In this document: positions 8,181 through 17,977 of the stretch, in pieces
Numbering within the stretch: position 1 is the stretch's first letter
How the letters are laid out: every line of letters begins with the position of its first letter
Origin: a bacterium
GTDB lineage: Bacteria > Sysuimicrobiota > Sysuimicrobiia > Sysuimicrobiales > Segetimicrobiaceae
NCBI GenBank assembly: GCA_035703895.1
Contig: DASSXJ010000056.1
Coordinates: 1 to 34,644, forward strand
Length of the DNA stretch: 34,644 bases
Reading direction: 5' to 3'
Position numbers and translations under genes: made by a program
The notes under the pieces: generated by a model
Told to the model about the DNA's origin: nothing
Database searches by the model: none
Seen by the model: only the letters and a program-made list of their open reading frames with translations

Positions 8181-9218
8181 ATGCGCGTGCTCGGCATCGA
8201 GACGTCATGTGATGAGACGGCCGCGGCCATCCTGGTCGATGGAGGCCTCCGCGCGAATGTCGTGGCATCGCAGGTGGACCTGCACGCCCGCTTCGGCGGG
8301 GTCGTGCCCGAACTGGCGGCGCGCCACCACCTCGAGCGCCTCGGGCCTGTGATCGACGAGGCGCTCGCGCAGGCGGGGCTTGCGTTCCACGATCTCGACG
8401 CGGTCGCGGTGACCTGCGGCCCGGGGCTGGCCGGCGCCCTGACCGTCGGCGTGGCCGCCGCCAAGACGATCGCGTTCGCCTCCCATCGTCCCCTCATCGG
8501 CGTGAACCATCTGGAGGGCCACATCTACGCCAATGTCCTGGAGCACGAGCGGATCCCGTTTCCGGCGCTGGCCCTCCTCGTCTCGGGCGCGCACAGCGAT
8601 CTGGTGCTGATGACCGGCCACGGAGCGTACGAGGTGCTCGGCCGAACCCGGGACGACGCTGCCGGAGAAGCGTTCGACAAGGTGGCGCGGGCCCTCGGGC
8701 TGGGCTACCCGGGAGGACCGGCGATCGAGCAGGTGGCGGCCGCGGGGCGGCCGGACGCGGTCCGGCTCCCACTGCCATTTGCGAGTGAAGCGTCGTATGA
8801 TTTCTCGTTCAGCGGGTTGAAGACCGCGGTCGTGCGGGTCCTGGCCACCGCGTCGGGGGACTCGGGCGGGGGGCCCTCCCCCGAGTTCGCGGCAAACCTC
8901 GCCGCGGCCTTTCAGGAAAACCTCGTCGAGGTCCTGGTCGCGAAAACCGCGCGGGCCGCCGAGGAGAGGGGGGTGCGGGCGATCCTCCTGGGCGGCGGCG
9001 TGGCCGCGAATGTGCGGCTCCGCACGCGCATAGCAGAGGCTGCTGCGGCGCTCTGTCTCCCCTGCTATGTGCCGCCGCTCTCCTTGTGCACCGACAACGC
9101 CGGCATGATCGCGGCGGCGGGGTGGTATCGACTGGGGCGGGGCCTCCGGTCGTCGCTGCGGCTTGGGGTCTACGCCGACCTGGACCTCGTCGCTGAGGTT
9201 CCTGAGACCGCGGCGTAA
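8181..9218 (+). CDS. tsaD: tRNA N6-adenosine threonylcarbamoyltransferase TsaD
   Basis: TsaD (Kae1/Gcp family) transfers the threonylcarbamoyl group from threonylcarbamoyl-AMP to A37 of tRNA. The 345-residue protein has the start MRVLGIETSCDETAAAI, the metal-binding NHLEGHIYAN motif (H110 and H114), the LLVSGAHSDLVLM block, SFSGLKTAV and the final CTDNAGMIAAAGWYR motif that provides the third metal ligand. All hallmarks are intact. It follows rimI after 22 bases, with only a weak ribosome binding site. The partner TsaC/Sua5 that makes the intermediate is not in the window. Confidence 0.96.
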   Translation: MRVLGIETSCDETAAAILVDGGLRANVVASQVDLHARFGGVVPELAARHHLERLGPVIDEALAQAGLAFHDLDAVAVTCGPGLAGALTVGVAAAKTIAFASHRPLIGVNHLEGHIYANVLEHERIPFPALALLVSGAHSDLVLMTGHGAYEVLGRTRDDAAGEAFDKVARALGLGYPGGPAIEQVAAAGRPDAVRLPLPFASEASYDFSFSGLKTAVVRVLATASGDSGGGPSPEFAANLAAAFQENLVEVLVAKTARAAEERGVRAILLGGGVAANVRLRTRIAEAAAALCLPCYVPPLSLCTDNAGMIAAAGWYRLGRGLRSSLRLGVYADLDLVAEVPETAA

Positions 9219-9295
9219 ACGTGAAATCGGTCGAGATTGGACGTGTTTGGATGAGATTTAATGCTGATATTGTGGATTTTCGGCCCAATTTGAGG

Positions 9296-11326
<2,031 letters not shown>

Positions 11327-11360
11327 GGCGACGGACCAACCTCCGGAGAGATCCGCCGGG

Positions 11361-11395
11361 GACCGCGGGGAGGTGGCTCACGCCTCCCCGCGGTC
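11361..11395 (+). terminator. Strong hairpin after groEL, probable terminator
   Basis: A 13-base perfect stem (11361-11373 with 11383-11395) encloses a short loop that can pair further. It is followed by GCATTTG, so the T tract is short. Its place 34 bases after the groEL stop fits transcription termination. It overlaps the first in-frame GTG of the next gene, which makes that start doubtful. Confidence 0.6.
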
Positions 11396-12827
11396 GCATT
11401 TGTGCGGGCGCGCGCGTCGCTGGTTGCTCGTGACCGTCGGGGGGCTCGTGGTGGCGCGCCTGGTGATCGCCGCCTACACGCCGATCATCGACGACGAGGG
11501 CTACTACTGGATCTGGTCGCGCCACCTCAGCCTGTCCTACCTGGATCACCCCCCGCTCGTCGCGTGGCTCGGTGCGCTGGCCACGCCGGCCGCGCGGACG
11601 GAGTGGCTGTTGCGGATACCCGCGATGCTGGCGACCCTCGGCACGACGCTGCTGCTGTACCTGGTGGGCCGGGACCTGTTCGGCGAGCAGGCCGGGATTC
11701 GCGCCGCCGCTCTTCACCTCGCGGTTCCGGTCTTTGCGCTGCAGGCGGTGCATGCCATCCCCGATCCGCTCTTGTACGTGTGGTGGACGGCGGGCCTGTG
11801 GGCGTTCTGGCACGCCGTGCACGGCAACCGTCGGATGTGGTGGGTGTGCGGCCTGGCCCTCGGCTTCGGCGTCCTGAGCAAGTACCCCATGCTCGTCTTG
11901 CTCGTCGCCTGGCTCGCGGTGCTGGCGTGGCCCCGGTATCACTCCGTGTGGCGGACGTCGGGCCCGTACCTCGCCGGCCTGCTCGCGATCGTCCTCGTGA
12001 CCCCGGTGATGGTGTGGAACGCACAGCACGGATGGGCGTCGCTCCGCTTCTGGCTCCACGCGGGCGGATCGGGGGGGCCTCCGGCGGGCGGGCCGCGAGG
12101 GTGGGGGGTGCTGAGCGATGCAGCGGTGCAGCTCGGGTATGGGGGGCCGCTGCTCTTCCCCTTACTGGTGTGGGCGCTGTGGAGGAGCTGGCGCCTCGGG
12201 CGCGCCGACGAGCGCTTCGCCTATCTCGCGCTTGCGGGGATCCCGACGTTGCTGCTCGTCGTGGCGGGCAACCTCGTCGGCGTCGAGGGGCCCAACTGGC
12301 CGGCCCCGGCCTACCTGGCAGGGGTGGTGGCGCTCGGCGCCCTCTGGCCGGTCCGGATCGCCCGCGCAGCGCTCGTCTCCAGCCTCGCCCTGGCCCTCGC
12401 CGTCGCAGTGTTGATTCCGCTCATTCCGCGGCTGCCTCCCTCCATCCGATGGGACGAGCTCTACGGCTGGCGCGAGGTCACAGCGGAGCTGATCCGCCGC
12501 GCGGACGCCCTCGGCGATCCGGGGCACGTCGTGCTGCTCGGCCAGCGATACAATCAGGCGAGCTACTTCGGATACTATACGGAGGACCGCGTGCCGGTGA
12601 GCACGGGGCGGTACAGCGAATTCAGCTATCTCGCGCCGGGCCACCGCTTCGCCGGCTGGCAGGGGATCGCCGCGATCGACGCGGGCGAGGCTGTGGGGGG
12701 ATTGCGCCGCGATTGCGAGCGGCTCATCGAGCAGCCCCCATTCGACGTGCCGTTCCCCGGCGGCGGCCGCCGCACGTTCCGCGTGTTCCACTGCGTCGGG
12801 TTCCGGGGCACCCCGCCGGGCCTGTAG
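11373..12827 (+). CDS. Membrane glycosyltransferase, GT39/ArnT-like family
   Basis: This protein (484 residues from the first GTG) has about ten predicted membrane helices and resembles lipid-linked-sugar glycosyltransferases of the GT39/GT83 (PMT, ArnT) superfamily. The first extracytoplasmic loop carries the IIDDEGYYWIWSRHLSLSYLDHPPLVAWL region, whose acidic DDE and downstream DHPP are typical of this superfamily's catalytic loop. It would move a sugar from an undecaprenyl- or polyprenyl-phosphate donor to a lipid, glycan or protein outside the membrane. The true start may be GTG 11430 or TTG 11424, because GTG 11373 lies inside the groEL terminator stem and has no ribosome binding site. 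A FkbM methyltransferase follows nine bases downstream, suggesting a surface-glycan pair. The sugar and acceptor are unknown. Confidence 0.82.
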   Translation: MAHASPRSHLCGRARRWLLVTVGGLVVARLVIAAYTPIIDDEGYYWIWSRHLSLSYLDHPPLVAWLGALATPAARTEWLLRIPAMLATLGTTLLLYLVGRDLFGEQAGIRAAALHLAVPVFALQAVHAIPDPLLYVWWTAGLWAFWHAVHGNRRMWWVCGLALGFGVLSKYPMLVLLVAWLAVLAWPRYHSVWRTSGPYLAGLLAIVLVTPVMVWNAQHGWASLRFWLHAGGSGGPPAGGPRGWGVLSDAAVQLGYGGPLLFPLLVWALWRSWRLGRADERFAYLALAGIPTLLLVVAGNLVGVEGPNWPAPAYLAGVVALGALWPVRIARAALVSSLALALAVAVLIPLIPRLPPSIRWDELYGWREVTAELIRRADALGDPGHVVLLGQRYNQASYFGYYTEDRVPVSTGRYSEFSYLAPGHRFAGWQGIAAIDAGEAVGGLRRDCERLIEQPPFDVPFPGGGRRTFRVFHCVGFRGTPPGL

Positions 12828-12836
12828 GTGGGATGA

Positions 12837-13586
12837 ATGCTGAGCCGCCTCATTTCGAAAGCCCTGGAGCGCCTGTACGTCTTCGATTCTGTGCGGGCGG
12901 CGAAGGACCGCGTCCGGCCCCTCAAACACCTAATCTTTGGGAAGGATGACATCTACCTCGTCACGGCCCTGATCCGGGAGGCCCGAGGCGGCAACGACCC
13001 CGTCAAGATCGTGCTCGATGTCGGCGCGGCCTACGGGGACAAGACCCTGACGTTCCTCCGGGTCTTCCCTGAGAGCTCGGTGCATTGCTTCGAGCCCCAG
13101 AGTGCCTCGCGGGCGCGCCTCGTCAAGCGGATCGCGCGTTGGAAAGATCGAGTCGTCGTGCACGAGTACGGTTTGTTCAACGAGAATCGCACGATCGATC
13201 TCCGTCTCTACTCATACCCTGATGCGAGTTCCCTGCTCCCCATTCCGCAATATATGCGGGATGAGGGGAAGGAAGAGGTGGGCACGGAGATCATTCGGGT
13301 GAGGCGGCTCGACGATTGCCTTGCAGAACTCTCCGTGCCGAAGATCGATCTCTTAAAGGTGGATGTGGAGGGCGTGGAGCGCGAGGTCCTCGAGGGCGCC
13401 GCGCACGCGCTCCGGATGACCGACAACGTCTTCGTGGAGATCGCTCCCCTGCGCAAGGGGCCGCACAGCGCGGACTACATCGCGGTCTTCTCGCTCATGC
13501 ACGAGCTGGGGTTCACGTTGATGGGGCAGTACGGCGACTACTGGTTCTCCAAGGATCCGAGCGTGATGACTACGTTCTTCGGGTGA
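12837..13586 (+). CDS. FkbM-family SAM-dependent methyltransferase
   Basis: The 249-residue protein has a FkbM-type Rossmann methyltransferase domain. The SAM-binding motif is LDVGAAYGDKT (61-70), followed by the acidic loop in VHCFEPQ (E86) and the family hallmark LLKVDVEGVEREVLEGA. FkbM enzymes usually O-methylate sugars or other hydroxyls in glycans and natural products. The N-terminal 50 residues (basic, with LERLYVFDSVRAAKDRVRP) have no clear domain. The ATG at 12837 has a GGTGGGA-like ribosome binding site nine bases after the GT39 gene, so the two probably act together on a surface polysaccharide or glycolipid. The stop faces the convergent plsX stop 17 bases away. Confidence 0.85.
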   Translation: MLSRLISKALERLYVFDSVRAAKDRVRPLKHLIFGKDDIYLVTALIREARGGNDPVKIVLDVGAAYGDKTLTFLRVFPESSVHCFEPQSASRARLVKRIARWKDRVVVHEYGLFNENRTIDLRLYSYPDASSLLPIPQYMRDEGKEEVGTEIIRVRRLDDCLAELSVPKIDLLKVDVEGVEREVLEGAAHALRMTDNVFVEIAPLRKGPHSADYIAVFSLMHELGFTLMGQYGDYWFSKDPSVMTTFFG

Positions 13587-13603
13587 CCGCGTCGATTTGC
13601 CGG

Positions 13604-14638
13604 TCAAGGCGCCTTGGCCGTGACGCGTAGGCGTTCCCGGGTCTCGCCGAGCGCGGCCCGCAGCATCTCCACAAACTGCCCCCGCACCGCCAGCACGGCC
13701 TGGCCGATCGCCGCCTGGATCGCGCGGCGGTCCGAGGACCCGTGGGCCATCACGACGTGGCCGCGCACGCCGAGCAACGGCAGGCTCCCCTGCAGGTCGA
13801 TCGGGTTGGTCATCTCGATCAGCCGGTTGGCCATCTCCTCGACCCGCCCTGCGGCGAGCGTGCCGGCGAGCTCGCGTTGAAGCCAGCCCGCGAGCTCACG
13901 CCCCAGTCCCTCGACGGTCTTCAAGGCGACGTTCCCCACGAACCCGTCGCACACCACCACATTGGCCGCCCCACGCATCACGTCGTTCCCCTCGACCATT
14001 CCCACGTACCGCAGGCCGGACCGCGCGAGCAATACGGCCGCCTGCTTCACGACGCGGTTGCCCTTGCCGTCCTCGCGCCCATTGCTGAGGAGCGCTACAG
14101 AGGGGTTGGCAATTCCTTGGAAGACCCGCATGTAGGTCGCGCCGATCACGGCGAACTCCAAGAGGTGCCGGGCTTCGCAGTCCATCGTGGGGCCCAAGTC
14201 GATGAGGAAGGTCTCGGGATGGAGCTCCAGGATCTGACGCCCGACGCAGGCCCGCCGGATGCCTTTGAGAATGCCGATCTCCCTGACGGCGGCGAGGAGC
14301 GTGGGCCCCGTGCTGCCCGCGCTGACGGCGGCGTCGGCCCGTCCCAAGGCGACCTGCCGCATCGTCACGGTCGCCGAGGCGTTCGGGGTGGCTCGGAGAG
14401 CCGCAAGCGGCGCCGCGCCCTCCGGGATCGCCTCGTCGCTCGGCACGACTTCCGCTCGCCCCGACGCCAGAACGTCCGCCGGCACGAACGGGGCCAGCGC
14501 CCCAGGCACGCCCACGAGGAGCAGGTGCAGCGATCCCGCATCGCCGGCGGCCAGCGCGCCCGCGACGGTCTCCCGCGGTGCGCGATCGCCTCCCATGCAG
14601 TCCACGGCGACCCGGATCGGGCGCTCGGGGCCGGTCAT
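13604..14638 (-). CDS. plsX: Divergent phosphate acyltransferase PlsX
   Basis: The 344-residue protein matches PlsX, which turns acyl-ACP and phosphate into acyl-phosphate for PlsY in phospholipid synthesis. The start IRVAVDCMGGDRAP, the SDEAIPEG region, GFVGNVALKTVEG and the late PLLGVRGHVVMAHGSSD block are clear. Several normally strict blocks differ: SAGSTGPT (107-113) replaces SAGNTGA, LGPTMDC (148-154) replaces the usual GANVDC, and SNGREDGKGN (185-194) replaces NIGEEEGKGN. It could be a specialised paralogue. It is the last gene of the minus-strand operon; its ATG overlaps the stop of the upstream reductase by one base (TAATG). fabD, fabG-acpP neighbours of a housekeeping plsX are missing. 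Confidence 0.85.
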   Translation of the reverse strand: MTGPERPIRVAVDCMGGDRAPRETVAGALAAGDAGSLHLLLVGVPGALAPFVPADVLASGRAEVVPSDEAIPEGAAPLAALRATPNASATVTMRQVALGRADAAVSAGSTGPTLLAAVREIGILKGIRRACVGRQILELHPETFLIDLGPTMDCEARHLLEFAVIGATYMRVFQGIANPSVALLSNGREDGKGNRVVKQAAVLLARSGLRYVGMVEGNDVMRGAANVVVCDGFVGNVALKTVEGLGRELAGWLQRELAGTLAAGRVEEMANRLIEMTNPIDLQGSLPLLGVRGHVVMAHGSSDRRAIQAAIGQAVLAVRGQFVEMLRAALGETRERLRVTAKAP

Positions 14639-15426
14639 TAGACCATCGTCAGGCCGCCGGAGACGCTCAACACCTGGCCCGTAATGTACCGCGACGCGTC
14701 GGTGCAGAAGAACGCGACCGCCTCGGCGACCTCCTCGGGGCGGGCCACGCGACGCATCGGGATCAGCCGGATCATGCGCTCGATCCGCGTGGCGTGGGCC
14801 GGGTCGGCCGTGTTCTCGGTCAGGATCTCGGTGGCCGTCGGGCCCGGACTGACGCAGTTCACCCGGACATTGCGCGACGCCAGTTCGCGCGCCAGCGATC
14901 TGGTGAGGGCGATGACCCCGCCCTTCGCGGCCGAATAGACGGCCTCACCGCCGGTGCCGACCCGTCCGGCGTCGCTCGCGACGTTGACGATCACCCCCCC
15001 GCCGTGCTCCACCATCCATTCGAGCGCGGCCCGTGAACAGAAGATGACCCCCCAGAGATTGGTATCGATCACGCGCCGCCAGTACGGTTCGTCCTCCTCG
15101 AGGAAGTCGGAGGTGAGCGTCCACCCGGCGTTGTTCACTAGGATCTCGACGCCCCCCAGCGCCTCGCGGGCGGCGGCGATCGCGTCCCGGCACGCGGGAT
15201 AGGTGGAGAGGTCCGCGGGGATGCCGACGCCGCGGGCCCCGCGCGCGATCACCTCCTCCGCGACCAGCGCGACCTGGTCCCGGGTGCGCGCAAGCACGGC
15301 GACATCAGCCCCGAGATCCCCTAGGTGGTGGGCGATGGCCCGACCGATCCCGCGCCCGCCGCCGGTGATGATGGCTCGGCGCCCGGCGAGCGGTCGCGTC
15401 GTTGTCAATGGCGGCGCCGCGGCCAC
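14638..15426 (-). CDS. FabG-like short-chain dehydrogenase/reductase
   Basis: The 262-residue protein is a classical SDR. It shows the NAD(P)-binding [10 protein letters not shown] motif (21-30), LVNNAG (96-101), and the catalytic residues S151, Y164 and K168 (Y-S-A-A-K). The late PGPTATEI and GQVLSVSGG blocks resemble 3-oxoacyl-ACP reductases. It probably reduces a 3-oxoacyl thioester made or used by its neighbours. The first start is GTG 15426, overlapping the CoA-transferase-like beta gene by 22 bases; a TTG at 15408 that overlaps its stop as TTGA is an equally plausible start, and neither has a clear ribosome binding site. The substrate, ACP-bound or CoA-bound, cannot be told. Confidence 0.85.
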   Translation of the reverse strand: MAAAPPLTTTRPLAGRRAIITGGGRGIGRAIAHHLGDLGADVAVLARTRDQVALVAEEVIARGARGVGIPADLSTYPACRDAIAAAREALGGVEILVNNAGWTLTSDFLEEDEPYWRRVIDTNLWGVIFCSRAALEWMVEHGGGVIVNVASDAGRVGTGGEAVYSAAKGGVIALTRSLARELASRNVRVNCVSPGPTATEILTENTADPAHATRIERMIRLIPMRRVARPEEVAEAVAFFCTDASRYITGQVLSVSGGLTMV

Positions 15427-16250
15427 GCTGCGTGAAGGGTTTGACGCTCCCGCTCGTAGATCGCGGCAAACTTCTCACCGGCCTCCTTGCCGGAGAGGAA
15501 TTCCAGCTTCCGCACCTCCAGCGGATCGGCGGCATGGATAATCGCAATCTCCTCGGCGGTGGGCGGCGGCGTGACCGGGAGGCTCGGCGGAACGTCGAGC
15601 GCGAACCCGGTCCGCTCCTGCACGGTGCCGCCGGAGACGCCCGGGTGGAGCGTCCGAGGAACCATCTGCCCGGTGGCGGGATCCCACCCGAACACACCGA
15701 GGTCGGTCACGAGACACGTGGGCGCCCCGTGTGGCCCCAACCACTGCTGGCGCTCGGGAGTGTACCCGACGCCGCTGATGAAATCGACCCGTTCGACGAC
15801 GGTGCGGGGGGAGTGCGAGGGGAGATAGTAGAGGCCCTGGGAGAGGTGACTCGTGTCCTCGGGGATGCCCCGTGACCCGACGAGGGCGACCTTGGGGTGG
15901 TCCCACGGGCCGATCACGGAGATGTTCACGTTGCCGTGCTGGTCGATCTGCGCAGGATTGATCCAGATCCTGAACCGATCGGTGAAGATCGCATCGAAGA
16001 TGTCCTCCATCGTCAGCGGGATCGCGCGTTGATTGTCGGTCAAGAACTGACCCAGCGAGAGCGTCGGCATCGGCACGGCGTCCATGCCCGACTCCGGGGT
16101 CGAGAGGACGGCCAGATCCGGCGCCTGCGTGCTCTTGGCCAGATGAGCCGCGAGCGCCCCCAGTGAGGTCACGGAGCTCACGAGCACCTCGCCCCGCAGC
16201 TCGCGGGCCATGCAGACGATGATCAGTTCGTCGATGCTGTACTCCGGCAT
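15405..16250 (-). CDS. CoA-transferase family I beta subunit, IpdB-like
   Basis: The 281-residue protein has the family I CoA-transferase beta fold. Blocks such as [47 protein letters not shown] and RTLHPGVSG resemble, from memory, IpdB, one half of the hydrolase that opens the last steroid ring as a CoA thioester, as well as glutaconate CoA-transferase beta subunits. E53 in TPESG lies about where family I enzymes carry their catalytic glutamate, so a true transferase is not excluded. The ATG at 16250 was chosen over the upstream one because it follows a strong GGGGAGGCGG ribosome binding site and gives the family N-terminus. The alpha subunit gene ends 16 bases upstream, so the two are co-expressed. 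Confidence 0.82.
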   Translation of the reverse strand: MPEYSIDELIIVCMARELRGEVLVSSVTSLGALAAHLAKSTQAPDLAVLSTPESGMDAVPMPTLSLGQFLTDNQRAIPLTMEDIFDAIFTDRFRIWINPAQIDQHGNVNISVIGPWDHPKVALVGSRGIPEDTSHLSQGLYYLPSHSPRTVVERVDFISGVGYTPERQQWLGPHGAPTCLVTDLGVFGWDPATGQMVPRTLHPGVSGGTVQERTGFALDVPPSLPVTPPPTAEEIAIIHAADPLEVRKLEFLSGKEAGEKFAAIYERERQTLHAAWPRRRH

Positions 16251-16266
16251 CCGCCTCCCCTTTCCG

Positions 16267-17130
16267 TTACACTCTGAGTCGCTCGCCCAAGGTGCGCTCG
16301 TTCCCAAGGGCGCGCTGATACTCTTGGTCGCTCACATACACGTACCGTTCCAGGTACTCGTTCCAGGCCGAGCCGTCGCGAGCCGCGCCCAGGTATTCCT
16401 GGACGTGGGTCAGGTCCGCCCGGTAGTCGGGCGCGCACCCGGTGAAGTGCGCGCCCCACGGAGCCTCCACGACCCCGGTGACGAGCGTCCGCAAAATCCG
16501 GACGTCGTGGCCGTAGGTCTGCAATCGTTCCGGGAGCAAGATCTGCTCCGCCGAGAGGAACGTCTTCTTGGCCGCTTTCGCGCACAACGAATCGATGTGG
16601 CCGTCTCCCAGGATGACGCCGTTGCCCTGAGGATCGGCGAGGTTCACGTGGATCAGCGCCACGTCGGGCCGGAGGGCGGGGACGGCGAGCAGGGTCTGAC
16701 CCTCAAACGGGTCCTGCATCGTGCGGAACGCCGGATTGACCCGCAACACGTCCGTCCCCAATCCCGCGTGGGTCGGGAGGAACGGGACCCGCTTGATCGT
16801 CGCGTCCAAGCCCGCCATCACGGTGAACTCGGTCCACTCCTGGAAGCGCACCGATCCCTGCTGGCGCGCGCGGCGGAAGTGCGGGGCCAATCCCATCACC
16901 TCGAACCCCACGAACGCGTACACGAGATCGGTGATCTTCCCCGTGCCGATCAGGAGGTCCACTTCGGGTCCGCCCACGTTCACGATCAGACGCAGGTTCT
17001 TGCGGTTGCTCCGCGCGAGCGCCCGAACAAGCGCCATCGGTTTGCGGGAGAGGGAGGACCCGCCGATCGCGATCGTCGCCCCGTCGTGGATCTCCGCCAC
17101 GACGTCGTCGCAACTCACCACCTTGTTCAT
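16267..17130 (-). CDS. CoA-transferase family I alpha subunit, IpdA-like
   Basis: The 287-residue protein pairs with the following beta subunit. Its [14 protein letters not shown] block, the [15 protein letters not shown] segment, [22 protein letters not shown] and the [16 protein letters not shown] motif match, from memory, IpdA of actinobacterial cholesterol degradation more closely than acetate or 3-oxoacid CoA transferases. E101 in QEWTEFTV aligns with the IpdA glutamate reported to act in hydrolysis. The usual CoA transferase GG-G-CG glycine loop near the N-terminus is only partly kept ([11 protein letters not shown]). The ATG at 17130 has a GGGGAGGG ribosome binding site and overlaps the FabL-like stop as ATGA. 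A steroid substrate is not implied; no other steroid gene is seen. Confidence 0.82.
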   Translation of the reverse strand: MNKVVSCDDVVAEIHDGATIAIGGSSLSRKPMALVRALARSNRKNLRLIVNVGGPEVDLLIGTGKITDLVYAFVGFEVMGLAPHFRRARQQGSVRFQEWTEFTVMAGLDATIKRVPFLPTHAGLGTDVLRVNPAFRTMQDPFEGQTLLAVPALRPDVALIHVNLADPQGNGVILGDGHIDSLCAKAAKKTFLSAEQILLPERLQTYGHDVRILRTLVTGVVEAPWGAHFTGCAPDYRADLTHVQEYLGAARDGSAWNEYLERYVYVSDQEYQRALGNERTLGERLRV

Positions 17131-17951
17131 GCCCGACCCTCCCCTCGTGTGCGAAATGTCTCGAACGGCGCGGAAATAAGCCCGAGCCCGCCGTCGACCA
17201 CGATCGTCTGCCCGTCGACAAACCGCGCGCCGGGGCTGCACAGGAACGCCACCACCGAGGCCACCTCCTCCGGGGTGCCCATCCGCCCCCGAGGCGTGTA
17301 CGATGAGACGAGCCGGTCGAACTCCGGGAACCGGTCCCCTCCGTAGAAGCGGGCGGAGTCCGTGGCGATGACGCCGGGGCTGACACAGTTCGCCGTGATG
17401 CCCTCCGGCGCCAGTTCGTAGGCGAGGTAGCGCGTCCACGTCTCCATTGCGCCCTTGGCCGCAGCGAGTATGGCGTAGTTGGGCAGACACTCGACCGTCC
17501 CCTGCCCGGCGATCGTGACGATCGCTCCTCCGCGGCCCTTCATGAGGGGGACGGCCCGCTGCACGCAGAGGACCAGCGCGCGCACGATCAGATCGAACGT
17601 GCGCTGGAAGTGGTGGGGCTTGATCTCGAGCGTCGGTTTGAACGCGGTCGCCGCGTGGTTGGCGACGAAGATGTCGAGTGCGCCAAACTGCGTGGCGACG
17701 AGATCGAAGAGACGTCCGATCTCCTCGGGGGACTCGAGGTTCGCCCCGATCGCCGCGGCGCGCCGTCCCCGCTCTTGAATGGTACGGGCCACGTCCTCGG
17801 CCATCGCCTGATTCCGATGATAATGCACCACGACATCGGCGCCACCGCCCGCCAGGGTGAGGGCGGTGGCCCGGCCGATCCCCCGCGACGCTCCGGTCAC
17901 CAGCGCAATCTTGTTGGCAAACGTGCCGTCAAACACGTCGACGCCTCCCAT
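17127..17951 (-). CDS. FabL-like enoyl-ACP reductase / divergent SDR
   Basis: The 274-residue protein has an SDR fold with the nucleotide motif [10 protein letters not shown] (19-28). The active-site spacing is not the usual Y-x3-K: Y159 and K166 in NYAILAAAK give Y-x6-K, the signature of enoyl-ACP reductases. The surrounding blocks (KPTLEI, a [13 protein letters not shown] helix, [22 protein letters not shown]) resemble Bacillus FabL. The SDR serine region reads TIAGQGT, so the usual catalytic serine is absent. It likely reduces a 2-enoyl thioester with NAD(P)H. I chose the ATG at 17951, since the upstream open frame does not match the family. It overlaps the alpha subunit gene by four bases and follows the ketosynthase by 26. 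Confidence 0.8.
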   Translation of the reverse strand: MGGVDVFDGTFANKIALVTGASRGIGRATALTLAGGGADVVVHYHRNQAMAEDVARTIQERGRRAAAIGANLESPEEIGRLFDLVATQFGALDIFVANHAATAFKPTLEIKPHHFQRTFDLIVRALVLCVQRAVPLMKGRGGAIVTIAGQGTVECLPNYAILAAAKGAMETWTRYLAYELAPEGITANCVSPGVIATDSARFYGGDRFPEFDRLVSSYTPRGRMGTPEEVASVVAFLCSPGARFVDGQTIVVDGGLGLISAPFETFRTRGEGRA

Positions 17952-17977
17952 CGAGGGCCAATCGTCCGGGGTCAGTG

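Noticed and set aside
11402-12949. 515-codon plus-strand frame overlapping the GT39 gene
   Set aside because: Arg/Ala/Pro-rich frame with no recognisable domain; the other frame has membrane helices and the DDEGYYW loop.
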